From: Lithospermum erythrorhizon
Taxonomy: Eukaryota > Streptophyta > Magnoliopsida > Boraginales > Boraginaceae
Assembly (NCBI GenBank): GCA_019722365.1
Contig: JADFUC010001282.1
Span: 1-64,000, forward strand
Direction: 5' to 3'
Length of the DNA stretch: 64,000 bases
Shown: positions 24,466 through 36,719 of the stretch, one piece after another
Numbering within the stretch: the first letter of the stretch is position 1
Layout of the letters: each line of letters begins with the position of its first letter
Made by a program: the position numbers and the translations under genes
Notes under the pieces: model-generated
The model's input: only the letters and a program-made list of their open reading frames with translations
Told to the model about the DNA's origin: nothing
Databases searched by the model: none

Positions 24466-27400
24466 CTAGCCATCACTTTTTGGTCCTCCCCCAGGCATGG
24501 GCAGATCAAGAGTAATCAGGAAATAGCATCTTTCTGATTCTCTGACATATTGGACCTCTCCATTCATTTGCTTTAGAATCTTCCTACACATACTGAGACC
24601 AAGGCCTTCCTGAGTTACCCATCGACTACTATTGAACATGTCTTGAACAAGATCAGGAGGAAGACCTTGGCCCGGGCACACAATCCTTCAGCCAGAAAAA
24701 AAAAACGGCAACTTAAATCAGTTATAATAAACCAAACTAGGCTTATCCTACTAAGTGGAGGTCGGATATATGAGTACAATGCTCCATTTAGCTCTATGTT
24801 AGGCATATATTAGTTACTGTAGCCAGATTCAAAATTATGCACTCCAACAATCATCCAGCGTCAAGTAACCACAGGTCAACATCTACAACGGATGTATGAC
24901 AGATGCAGACAAATGTATTCCCTCTATATACTATGGAGATCTGATGCAGTAAACCTACTAATTGCACATAAAATGAGTACATGTTACCAGGACAAACTTT
25001 CTCCTCTTCTTATATATTTGCAAAAAAAAAAAAAAAAAAATTAGATTTCACCTTCTGTTTATTCTAATTTTTCTACAGAAAATATAACTGCACTATCTCC
25101 TTTCAGGGATTTGCAAATTTAATTGCTGGTTGGTGACTAAATACAAGTGTAGGGTGTTTCTTTATTTGAATGGTCAAAAGGACTAAAGCTTACTTGTTAG
25201 CTGTGTTGCAAGTATATATCTAGTTAGGTGGTCTAAAGGTTCAATCCATTTATGATTTATCTCACAAGGATTAGTCAGTCACTGGCAGTGACTGAACCAA
25301 ATCCTTGAGGATCACTTGGATACAGAACTTCAAGGATTGCCTCCCTTCTTTTCACTTCTGTACAAGTATTTGAAAGTGAAGATATGACTCGTATTAGGAG
25401 TCATTTGATACATGAAGTTTGCACATAAGAAGCTTGCCGGCTATGTTTGTTGTTATTCATTTAGGTTTAGAATTTATTAAGCAGTGTGAAAATTGTCAAA
25501 AAGCATTGATTAATTACCTAAATTCAATATGCACGGTGGCTATATTATCTGAAATCTGGTTGAAGCTTGGTCGAACTTGAAGTTCTACCCAGCCTTCTGG
25601 AGACTCTGCATAAAGAACCATATTCAGTAAGAAATCTGACATGACCTGTTGAATTCTCACTTGATCCCCATACACTGTTAATGTCTTGATTTCTTCTGGA
25701 ATTTCCCGTATCAATTGCAAGTTCCTTTCTCTTAGGAGTAACATTACTTGGCTAACAACAGCATCTATTACACTGCCAAGGTAAAATTCTGCCTTTTCAA
25801 GCTCAAATGACCTACAGAGGTGGCATTTTTAGATCAGTTCATCACTTCTTTCAAATTGACAATGCACAATTTTTTAAGTTAACTGAATGGCAACAATTAT
25901 AATATACTGAAAAAAAGTGGTAAACGAGTTCATAAAGAAAATGTTAGAAAGCCACAGGAATGCGAAATGTGCCACAATCCTTCTAGTTACTTAGTTGTCA
26001 GTTATAGCTTATACTCCAAGCTAAATGCATATGCGAAATAATGTATTGTTAGAGAGAATTTCAAATGCTTAATTTAAATCCATCGAAGATATTTGGATTG
26101 TACCAGTATATGTGAGGTGGATTTCAAATTGGTTGGCAATCCAAAATTTATCAATCTAAATACAAACCAAATGAATTCTCAAGAAAATATAAATATAATA
26201 AATCCTCTTTCTAGCTGAAAACACTAAAGAGAATAATCTTGACTTGTTAAACGAACACCGGAGGGATTTGTCAGAAAAAAAAAATTAGGGGAAAGGTAAA
26301 AACTCACCCATCCTCAATGTTCTCCCGATCGACGTCCTTTAAAATCTTATATATCTGCCTCTCACAAGAAGAACTTGTTTCTAGCAACTGTTTCTGATCC
26401 TCAGTCAAATCTGTGGCCTCGAGTAGAGAGTTTGTGAAATGTATACCACTTAGTGGATTCTTTATCTCCTGACAAATATAAGCCAACTCTTTCATCTTTG
26501 AGAAGCACTCTTTTTCCTGTAGCCTCTGAACTCTCAAAGCTTGCTGCAGTTCAGGACTTGCAATTTGTAGGAAACAGAAGGCTCCAATAAGTTGGCCATC
26601 AACGTTAACCCTTTTATTTGCTGTCAAAAGAGCTTGCACAAATTTCCCATTTCGATCGAAGAAGGAAAAAGGGAACTTGTCTGTGTCTTGACCTCCAATT
26701 GCTTTATGCAGCACTATCATGAACTTTGTCATGGCATCTGACCCCTTGAGCCTACAATGACTGCCAAATACTTCACCAACTATCAGCTTCCCGATCATTT
26801 CCCCTTTGCTCCACCCAGTTATTTTTTCCATAGCAACATTCCACTCAGAGCAAACTGTGTTTTCATCTGAAGCAAATATAGGTGGAATCAAAGGGTTTAG
26901 ACTATGCACAATAGCCTTGTAATCACCCTCAATGCGAATAAACTTGTCCATCATCGCTTTCTGCCCAGTAACATCCTGACCAACAAAGCACACGCCAACA
27001 ATATCATGTGTGTAGTCTTTGCTAGAACAAGCATTGACCACAAGAAAGACTGCCTTCTTATGTGCCTCGGAGCCAAAAGTTTTCAACTTAATTTCTATAT
27101 TCTTGTCTTCCTCTCCTACATCAGGTCAGTGTTAGCAATAAATATTAGTTTTAAACTAACCAAACATTACATAATGAGTATATTAGAAGAAAAAAAATGT
27201 CGACAAAAATTGTATGTAGGAGAAGCTTAAGAGAAATAACTATTGGAAACTCATTTTTCCATTCAGAAGTTAAGCTTAAAACTCAATCACAATTCAATAA
27301 AGGGCCAAATGTTAATACAACAGGTTTATTTTCTTTGCAGTAAGGAGCAACACCATTCTCAACTTTTCAAGTTAATAACGCAGACTACCTCTTAAAGCAT

Positions 27401-29982
27401 GAGACAGAAGCTTTTCAGTCTCTTCTTGCGATTCTTTATGAACAAGATCATGAACTAATGCCTTCCCTGTGGCTTCTCCAACTGACAAACCTGTCAACTC
27501 AGCAATTTTTGCATTCCAACCATTTATGCGGCCTTCAACATCTACAGCAAATATTGGAGCTGTTGCAGTCTCAATCAATCTGACCATTTCTCTAGCAACA
27601 GATGTGAGCTCATGCATTTCTTGCATGTCCATATCACCGGATTGAGCTTGTACAACAGCCTTAGAATTGCTTGTCTCGGCAGTTTTAAATGAATCTCTAA
27701 GGATAAGCTGCAAGGAATGAATGGCATCCATTTCAGCATTTTCCCATGGCATGCTTCGGCTTTTGACCACTTCCAAGAATGCCTGAAACGAGGAACGCGG
27801 ATGCATCCTTTGGCTATCATCTTTGTCCTCCGGGTGATGTTTCGCACCACCCCATTTAATCTCTTTGGCAGTGTGAGAACGAAACCAAAACAAGAAATCT
27901 CTTGGAGTAATATAAGCAACGGCCATGCCACAAACCGCATCACCTAACAATGCAGCTCCAGGATACCCTGCATCAGCTAAACTATCAGTGCTCAAGCCTG
28001 TTGAATCTCTGTGACTAGCCAACAACCACTCTACAATATCCCTTATCTGAGCTTCAGCAGGTGTTACCCCTAACGGATAGTATTTTCCCTGATAAAACAA
28101 TGCAGCCCCATCGCACTTTACAAGGTCCATAATACTGGGGCTCTGCATAATAATGCCAGAGGGAGACTCTCGAAGAAGCATATCACACAATAGTGTTTGC
28201 GTTCTCAAAACACGTTTCTCGGCCATCTGTGATGCCAATTGCAATTCCATGTTCAGTTGCAGGCCAAAGGCCTGCATTAGGAACTCACAAGCATAGCGAA
28301 GAGGGAAAGGAATATACCTAGCAGAAGTATGATGCCCAACAACTAAACCCCATAGCCTCATGGAGTTTCTCCCACGAACGGCATCATCATCATTCCCATT
28401 AATTACGACAGCCAAAGTTAAGGACGCGATAGAGCCCATATTTACCATATACTGAGCGTGACAACCATGGGGAGCCCTTAAAGTCGAACCAACTAGTATC
28501 AAAGGCTGCATAAGTGACTCATCCTGAACAACCCGAACAGGGGTAGCATGACAATCCACTATCATCCTAACCCTATTCTGCTTAAACAAAAACCTCGAAG
28601 CCTGAGGAATATCAGTAGCAGGATAATGCAAGCCAATATAAGGCTCCAAATCCGGCCTCTTACTTTCAGCCACAACCTCTCCATGCTCATCATCATGAAA
28701 CTTATACACCATCACCCTATCATACCCCGTGAGCTCCCTAACACATTCAACCACCGCATCACACAATAACTTAACATCCCCACCAGGAAGTGATTGCAAG
28801 TGAGAAATTGCCCGAACAGCAAGCTTCTGAGACTGCACAGCCCCAGCAATAGACAGAGCAGGATCCTCAGTCCTGGCCGGCTCCAAATCAATTACTATCC
28901 CCACATCAACCCGATGGAGAATTCCATAAAAGGGCTTTCCAGAAGTCTTGGAATGAATCCAAATTGGATTCAACAACGTAATCTCCCTAGCCGTAAACGC
29001 CCTCTCGAGCAATACAGAGCTAGAGGGGGTAAAAAGGGTACGCACATCAGTCCCAATAGTCAAAAGATCCTGCCTTTCAATACTAGGAACAGAATGAGGC
29101 ATTAAAGCAAGCAACTCTACTGCATTTTCACTATAAGCTATCAAACTAAAAGTGAACTCATCAACTGCCAACATACACCCAAAAGGCTGAATATGGCCCC
29201 CTCGCTGGATTTTCGACAAATACGTCGAAATTTGTTCCTCAGGTATCGACTGATTCGTCGTAGTTCGAACAGATTGAGAGTAATCAAACGACTTACCAGA
29301 CTCACCTGCATTGGAGAACCACAAATTTTATGTAACTAATCCAATTCTTCTTTATTCATGTTTTCCTTTTTTCTTATTAATCTTTTACCATAAATTACTT
29401 TTTATGAATTTATATTTAAAAACATACTCTCTACTATTTTTTAGTATCTTTTCATAACATAAGTAAAATTTAATTGATATGGAAAAATGAAAACGTCAAT
29501 TAAAATGTAATGTAAGTAGTATTAGTCCAATAAAATAAATTATAATAACTAAGGGGCGAACAATCTAATTTTAAAAAATAAATTAATTATAAAATTTTAC
29601 TTTACAATAATAGTAAAATTTTATCCATGCCTCAATACTTAGTGTCATTCTGAACCAAGCTATATTCTAATTTCTTTGTAGCATTTACTTTTAACGATTT
29701 TAGTTAGAATTAAAATATAATTTTTGGAAAATGGTCCCACATGCACCCCGTTAGTTCCAGCTCACCTGACTGTTCAAAGACAGCGTGGAGTCTAGCATCG
29801 ATTGTATACTGCTGAATTGCCTTACTAATAGTAGAAGATTCCCCCTTTTGTGTATTTCTCAAATTCATATTTGAAGATCGACCGACTTGAGCTTGACTCG
29901 AAGATGAACAAGTCTCGGTATTGATATTGCACTCACGCTTTGGTATTGGGTTGCTATGTGATGCTCTACTTCCTGAAGCCAT
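24466..29982 (-). CDS. PHYB: Phytochrome B apoprotein
   Basis: Five exons: 29766-29982, 27389-29305, 26308-27115, 25518-25811, 24466-24685. They sum to 3456 nt, 1151 aa. The red/far-red photoreceptor binds phytochromobilin and acts in cytosol and nucleus on light signalling. In order: Ser-rich N-terminal extension; PAS; GAF with [11 protein letters not shown] and the chromophore Cys at about residue 354 in [13 protein letters not shown] with [20 protein letters not shown]; two PAS repeats ([28 protein letters not shown]); histidine-kinase-related module ending [10 protein letters not shown] and [23 protein letters not shown] and [12 protein letters not shown] mark the B type rather than A, C or E. 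Introns 2-4 sit at the usual PHY positions. Intron 1 (29306-29765) is extra. Start: ATG at 29982 (MASGSR, as in tomato PHYB, context AAAATGG); an in-frame ATG at 30030 would add 16 residues. A usually conserved Cys in SARCIPFPLR is Tyr (about residue 403). Confidence 0.97.
25023..25040. repeat. Poly-A tract in the last PHYB intron
   Basis: A run of about 18 A on the plus strand (T on the coding strand) lies in the 832-bp intron between PHYB exons 4 and 5. It is a homopolymer and probably variable in length. Confidence 0.8.
29306..29765 (-). other. Extra PHYB intron with 8-bp direct repeats at its ends
   Basis: On the minus strand exon 1 ends CAGTCAG and the intron starts GTGAGC; the intron ends AATGCAG and exon 2 starts GTGAGTCTGG. 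The join restores [16 protein letters not shown] exactly, as in intronless first exons of other PHYB genes. The octamer CAGGTGAG occurs at both boundaries (29761-29768 and 29301-29308), leaving 452 bp of AT-rich insert between the copies. The left copy supplies the GT donor, the right copy the AG acceptor. Confidence 0.9.
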
Positions 29983-30090
29983 TTTAATAGAATGGGTTTT
30001 TTGAAGGGGGTGGTCACCATCGACCCACATGGAGTAGTTGTTTGTGGCAGACCAGGGGAGTGGTGTGCTTGTTTCTACTCTGTTGGTGGC

Positions 30091-30098
30091 TTATATAT
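30091..30098 (-). promoter_or_regulatory. TATA-box-like element upstream of PHYB
   Basis: On the minus strand TATATAA(G) lies about 110 bp before the PHYB ATG. Position and sequence are plausible for a core promoter, but no transcript start can be seen. Confidence 0.35.
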
Positions 30099-31898
30099 TT
30101 TTGGGACTTTTAAATTTCTTTTATACCATACAATGATTCACATATGTTGTTCATGTGTCCAATTTCTTAATAATTATTATTAAGCACCAGTTTTGTTCTT
30201 TGTCGTTTTAAATTTTGTATAATAATTCAAAGTATTGTTCTTTTTATCACATATCTTGCTCATTTATAGGAAAATAAAAAGGTACACAATTCTGGAGACC
30301 TGATGTCTACTAATATAAAAAGAAAAAGAGACATAAATTGCTCCCAAGAAAATATAAAATGACTTAAGTAAAAAGTAAACTGAAAAAATAGTCTTGGGAT
30401 GATAATTAAAAAAAATAAAGGGAGGTATATTATAATAATATTATGCTCTGATAGAATCTTATTTGTTTTACACATTTTATCTTATTATAATAAACATATG
30501 AAAATGTATTTATAAAATTAGAGATGATAAGATTCTTAAACTTCAAAAATGCAAAAAAAAAGAAAGCCATGAGTCCATGAGCTAAAAATCTCAAATCTTT
30601 TACACAGAAAAACTCTACGCATGTTCTGTAGTATACATCGATAGTATTTCAATGAAATGGCTAAAACTCGGTCTATAAGTGACAAAACTTCAGCCTTGCC
30701 GGGCTCGTTGGCTCGAGCCGCCTTGCTTCGGTTATATAATTATTATTATGTAATTTTAAATAAATGTATAAAACTAATACTTTAATTTTTGATATTTTGA
30801 ATTTGTGTCGAGGCCAAGGTGTTGTTATGATGACATTTGCATCAGATAATTTGCTTCGGGCCGGCTGGTTTAATGCGGCTGGTGAGCCATCGGCCGAGCG
30901 AGCCAAAAATTCTCAAACTTCGAGACTTGGCTCATTTCATTAACCACTCTAACTACACACTCCCCAAATCACTTATCAACTTCAAAACTATATCTATAAG
31001 TCACCAACTTAGATGCAAGGTTATTCAAGGGCCAAACCCTTAAAATATTAATTTCACTTTTAAACTTCGAAAAATATGACGTATTTATATTAAATTTTCA
31101 TTTTCCTTTAAAATTTTGTAAATTTATATTATTTAAATTCAAATGGGATTCGCCTTTCATGCCCGGATTAGACAAACATGTTTTTTTAATGTATTTAACT
31201 CATCATATAATTAATTCTTAGCTTCGTTCTTGAGTTACCAATAAATTGGATAAACATTTTAAATAAATAAACATGAAATATTAAATCATGAGTTCGATTC
31301 ATGCTCAATAACTTTCACGATCAGTCATCGCTAGCGGGACTTTGCCTTGTGTTATTTACACAGAGTGGTTACGTTATTAAATTCGGCCGAAGTACGTCAC
31401 AATGCGCATTCAATGGATAGCAATTGCGAGTCCCCAATTAAAGAAGAATTCAAATTCCACATAAATTCAATTCAAATTCATGAAAATTAATGTACCTTTG
31501 AAACTAGTACTCCATATTATGGAAGATCATTTTATAATAGAAGAAAAGAGTAAATAGGCAATTTGCTTTTGTAAAAAAAATCAAAACTCAATTAAAATGT
31601 TAGGGTGATAGGGGCGAATTTTAGGAAGTTGTTAATGAGTATTCTTATCGACTACAAAACCAAAATCAACAAACAAAAATCGGGAATTGAAATGCAGGAA
31701 TCGCTGCTCGATATTGATGTTGACAAAAATAGTCGCAACATAGATCTGACTAATACCAACATTTCTTGAGTCATGGCTCCTGACTCATGAGTCATGACCA
31801 TGAGTTTTTTTAATATTTCCTTTTAATAATTAATTGCTATTATATACATGGGTGTATACACTATTACAATCGGAGCTTAATAAAAACATATATAATAT
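30099..31898. other. PHYB upstream region and intergenic repeats
   Basis: AT-rich spacer. Near 30695-30730 and 30855-30905 are phrases such as GGCTCGAGCCG and GGCCGGCTGG, common in dispersed repeats of plants. No ORF with a recognisable domain. Confidence 0.35.
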
Positions 31899-33196
31899 CT
31901 AAAACTTAAACCGAAAACAAGTAGTTGCAACATCCGAGGTCTGGGAAGAATTCTTTGTGGAAGATGTAAGCTCCCTGTGAATCCAAAAAACCCAAACAAT
32001 ACTCATAACAACAAATATTAATTCATATTTTAAATCACCTTTAAAGAAGAAATAGAATATGATGACCCCAAGAGAGAAGACAAATGGAAAAAAAGGTGAC
32101 ATGAACAAAAGAGATTAGAGATTCTCTTGATCATAAATCTTCAGTGGAGATTGTTTCAGTGTCGATTGTGGGTCGACTATATATGATATGAAATAGCATA
32201 ATGGAAGTAGATATTTGTGACCTGACGAGGAAAGAGAGAAGCTCGCCTTGGCTCTCTTGGTCAATGTCAGATGTTGATATTTTTGCAATGTCGATAAAAA
32301 ATCTACAAGATATGGTACCCTTAAAAGAAATTCTAATAATAAGAAGATCCATCTGAATTCTTACTTCTAGATTATATGAACCAGAGACACAAGAGTGATT
32401 ATAATATGAAATAATATTTGAAGGCGTATAAGAAAAATAGTCAAGATTACCAAATTGCTTACGACTCCCTGGAATGACTTTTGTTGGAATTGATTGGGTC
32501 AAGCTTCCAAAGCCTCCAGTAGTTCCATTGTGTCCTAGAACGTCATTCTATCCCCGGATCAAAAGGAAAATCTCCATCAACTACATCTTCTACAAAAGCT
32601 AACTTACACTCGTTCAAGTTAACATCCCAACAATCTCATTAGACTTAGTGTTCATGTCGGATTCTGTAATTACATCTATCTCCACAACATGCTCGACTTG
32701 GACATCTGACAAAATTGCAACCTCAATCTTCAAATCATTGGATTCTTCGAAGGGAGTTTTGTTTGTATCTTTAGCAAATTTTCCACTTTATAGATATTGA
32801 ACCAAGGAGTATCTGCCACTATCGAAGGGGTTTCAATCGGTAATTCTGAAAATATAATTCTAGCAGAAGCTCCTTCAACATCATTAGAAATTCCTAACTC
32901 ATTAAGCGCCTCCCCATCCCCGAGAACATGCTGACATTCGAATTATCGGATACAAACATAAATTGTCCTGTAGTTTTCTATTTTTTCCTCTTAGGATAAT
33001 TTAATTCTTGATTTACCCTTTTTCGTTTCAGGGAGTTTGAAGACTCAAAAACTTCAGAATCAATCTTCATCATATTCCTTTGAACATCCTTGTTCCAATA
33101 GTCTAGTATACTATGGAATACAACAACAACAGGTTCATTATTATCTGCAGTTACTAACTGGGTATACGTGACATGTCTTTTCGCTGCAGAAGCCAC
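31899..33196 (-). pseudogene. Unrecognised coding-like stretch, possibly a decayed gene
   Basis: Three minus-strand ORFs lie in line: 32978-33196 (N-terminal-looking, Met start, basic KRKRV..PKRKK end), 32131-32502, and 31899-32108 with two hydrophobic stretches (FPFVFSLGVIIFYFFF and ELIFVVMSIVWVFWI). Between them (32510-32970) the codons still read like protein, for example SELPIETPSIVADTPW, but with stops. The layout suggests one former protein with a nuclear-signal-like basic patch and a C-terminal membrane segment. I do not recognise the family and do not assign a function. It could also be internal sequence of an LTR element. Confidence 0.3.
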
Positions 33197-33561
33197 GATC
33201 GAGGGATGTTTTAAATGTTGCGTCGGTGGGGGTTGTTCTTTTCAGAGAGAAAGTGTTGATCCATTTTTCCATTCAACTTGATCGATAGAGATTTGGGTAA
33301 GCCGAGATGGCGGCTCATTTAGTTTTATATCAACCTGTGAAACATTTGAAGTTTGGTGGTGAAGTTGTAGCGCTTCATTTCGTTTTGTAAACAAACTCTT
33401 GTTCCTTCTATTCTTCCAGATCTCAGCAATGTTGTCTTCCTATGATAAATGAGAGATTGACTATGGTGGTTTATTTTTCCCATAAAGTTATTAAGCGTTA
33501 ACTCGCGAGTCACTTAATCCTTTATTTTATTAATAACAAATTACATTAAAGCGCTAACATT
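33197..33561. other. Spacer between the coding-like stretch and the Copia nest
   Basis: No gene or repeat end recognised. A 62-codon minus-strand ORF at 33325-33513 has no motif. Confidence 0.3.
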
Positions 33562-35009
33562 TGTTTAAGTGACTAATACAGTGCGCCTAATTGGCATTCT
33601 GGCACAAGAATCAAGTCAAGACAAGCGCCAACCATTTTATGTGTTTCATTGCTTTATAGGCATTGTGTAAGAATATCTCTAACTTATTAAGTTGTTTCGT
33701 ATTTGTGAGAGAATGACTTTTGAGTTTTTAATTGAGCTTTAAATCATTTTTAACTTACTTGATTGATAAGTCCTTGTTGTGTTGTTCTTGTTTGATTGTC
33801 GATTGAATCAATCTGAATCTTAAATGACTTCGGTGTCATTTAAGAAAGAATCGGAGTTGAATCGAGTGCTTAAATAGAGTTTAAAAAACCACGGTCCGTG
33901 AGACCTCCATCGAGCCATATGGCCTCGATGATAGTCTCGGTATGGTCAAGGAAGCTTTCCTCTTGGTTTCATCAAGTGCTTCGCCGAGTTCTCCATCGAG
34001 AGATGAGTACTCGATGAATAGAATCGATGAGCTGGTGCATGTCGTGCCTTGGGTGCGATGGGGCACTCGATGGATTATTTGAGCGTTATCGAGATTCATG
34101 AGGTTTCAAAATCGGTACGTGGCTGGCTCGATGATGCTCTCGATCGACTTGTAGAATGCAACCGTTGTGGCTCCGTCGTGGGGGCTGTTTGACCCGCGAT
34201 GCGGGGTCTCCGACAGAATTGTCGAATTCTAAACCGTTTTATCAACTATAAAAACCCTCCTCATTTGAGAAACTTCTTTCCCGTCATTTAAGAAAATATC
34301 AATCTTGAATTATCCAAAATAAAAGTCATCTCACTCTCTTATACTTTACAATCTTAATTTGTTGTGAGATTTTCATAGAGCTTAATTGTAATACTCTTTA
34401 TTCATCCATCGGGGGATTCATTCAAAAAGGAGTTCTTTCTTTTAGAAAGGTTTGACTAGTTGAATACTAGTTGCTTCTAGTTGAGCTAGAAGGTTTACAT
34501 TTCAGAGTTAAGGTTGACCTTGGGCGGCTCAATGTTATTCGAGGTTGCTTGAGGAGGATTCAGTGTGGTTGCTGGGGCGTAGGTAGGTGTCTAGTGGGTT
34601 TGCTAGAGGTGTATTTTGAATTGTGGTTATGCGCCCACGAGGTGGTAAGCTCCACATACTATACACGGAGTTACATTTCCAAATCTCGAGATTGGAAAGT
34701 CAAAGGTCAAGCATTAGGTTTGCCGAAGCTCGTTACATCGTTGTGTATCCTCTCTATTTCTTATCTATTTACTTATTGTCAATTTATATTATTGTAATTG
34801 TTAGAAATTGATAATTGGTAAATTGTATTTGTGATTGTGTAATTGTGTGAATTGGCTTAAGGTTTAAGTTGAATTGAAAATAGTTCATTAGCCCCGTTAA
34901 TAACCATTAATCTTGCTATAATTATTCACTAGCTTAAAAATCGAAAAAGATTTCAACTTTGTACCTTATCCTAATTCACCCTCTCTCTAGGATTGCATAT
35001 AGTCTAACA
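33562..35009 (+). repeat. Probable 5' LTR of Copia element 1
   Basis: The right end is well placed: the sequence ends CTAACA two bases before a perfect tRNA-iMet primer-binding site. The left end is a guess at the nearest TGTTTAAG that gives a reasonable LTR length (about 1.45 kb). No second copy of this LTR was found in the window, so the left boundary cannot be tested here. Confidence 0.45.
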
Positions 35010-35011
35010 AG

Positions 35012-35023
35012 TGGTATCAGAGC
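35012..35023 (+). other. Primer-binding site (tRNA-iMet) of Copia element 1
   Basis: TGGTATCAGAGC, complementary to the 3' end of initiator tRNA-Met, is the standard Copia primer site. It fixes the start of the internal region. Confidence 0.9.
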
Positions 35024-35029
35024 GAGTCA

Positions 35030-36710
35030 CTATAGTTGAGCTTAATATCTCGTAGTGTGATCATGGGTGATTTTCTAAGAGAGGGCTTGTCCACTTCTAG
35101 GTCTCCTTATTTTGATGGTACTAATTATGATTATTGGAGTAGTCGTATGAAGATAGTTTTTGCGGGGACAAGACTATACATTATGGCATATAGTCAAGGA
35201 AGGTCCATTTGTTCCCGAGAAATTGAGAGTTATCCAGGAAAGTAGTTCAACCTTGGAAAATACGGATTTGAAGGCCATTAATGAAGGAGTTAGTGATGAA
35301 GTGAAAAAGAAAAAGAAAGAGCATAATGATAGAAGCTAAAGCGGTGGAAAAAAAAAAGGATGTTTTCTATAAAGAAGAGATTATGCGAGCTTTGAGTGGG
35401 TGAGTGAAGAAGATAAGAAGAATCTATCCTTGAATGCAAAAGCAAAGCATCTTCTTCACAATGCTCTTAGCGTAGAAGAGTATGGACGAATCAAGGCTTA
35501 CAAAACCGCCAAGGAAGTGTGGGATTGTCTTGAGATGGCTCATGTTGGTACCTCAAAAGTCAAGAATACAAAGATCCGTCTTCTTACCAAAGAGTATGAG
35601 GCCTTTGAGATGAGGGAAGGAGAATCAATCACGGATATGCAAAAGCGATTGAACTTGATTATGAACAATCTTCAAGGACTTGGAAAAGTTATACCAATGG
35701 ATTAAATTGCAAGATTTTTGAATCCGTCACCGAAGAGTTCAACAATAAAGTGTGCGTCATTGAGGAAGCAAATAATGTGAATGAAATTCCTTCGAACGAA
35801 CTCATGGGGAACTTGATGGCGGAAGAGTTAGTTGTTGAAATAAACAAACCAAGAAAAAAGGCCAATGCAACAAAACCAACTCTTGCTTTATAATCAATAA
35901 AATCTAAAAGGGAATCTCAAAGTGATGATGAAAACTCCGAGGAGGAGTTTGAAGCGAAGAAAGGAAGAAGTAACCGCGTGTGGTTTGTCGTGGCCAAAAA
36001 GAAGTGAGGTATCTTCATCTACCCCTTGCAATGAAATTTCTATTGATAATTATATTGATGAGGAAGACTTAAGTGGTGCCTATGATTCCATGTGTAAAAT
36101 TTTTGGAATTCTTTTAGAAAGGAACAAAGAATTAATCTTGAGCAACAAAACTTTAGCAAAAGAAAAATCATTGAAAATAAAATTGAATCTTTGACAATTC
36201 ATACCAATAGACTTAACAATAAAACTTGGCTTTAAAAAATAAACTTGAAGATTTGAAACTTGAAAATAAAACAATTTCTAAAGATCTCAACAAGTTTTCG
36301 AAAGGAAAAAATACCTTGGATGAAATTCTAACTCAAAAAGTTTTCTTCAATAAAAGTGGCGTTGGATATGATTTTTGCTATCCTTCAAACAAAAATAACG
36401 CCTCTTCCTCTTCCTCTTATAAAGCTCCTAAATTTGTTGTTCCATCAATGAAAGCTTGTCCCCCTCACAATTCTATGCTCCAAAAGAAAATATTTATCCA
36501 AAATGGATCATTCCTCATCCAAGAGCAAGTAAATCAAGGAAAACTTTTACTAAAACTAAAACTCTAAAGTCAAAATGCACATTTTGTGAACATGGGAATC
36601 ACTTAACTCGTTTTTGTCCCATCAAGAGACTTTGTGATTTGGGAACCTTTGGTCAAGCTAATATAAAAGGACCCAAAGTGACTTGGATACCTAGTGTGAA
36701 CTCTTGATTT
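35030..36710 (+). pseudogene. Copia element 1 gag region
   Basis: Broken frames carry FDGTNYDYWSSRMKI (35110-35160), the opening of Copia gag. At 35400-35705 there is a UBN2-type capsid stretch including KEVWDCLEMAHVGTSKVKN. At 36576-36617 lies a zinc knuckle CTFCEHGNHLTRFC, a full CX2CX4HX4C. Stops and shifts between them show it is not translatable as one protein. Confidence 0.85.
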
Positions 36711-36719
36711 GCTTGTAGG

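Noticed and set aside
28548..29105. Plus-strand ORFs opposite PHYB exon 2
   Set aside because: Antisense shadows of the strongly conserved phytochrome frame.
31285..31310. Second B-box-like GAGTTCGATTCATGCTC
   Set aside because: Again no tRNA fold; such phrases are common in plant repeats.
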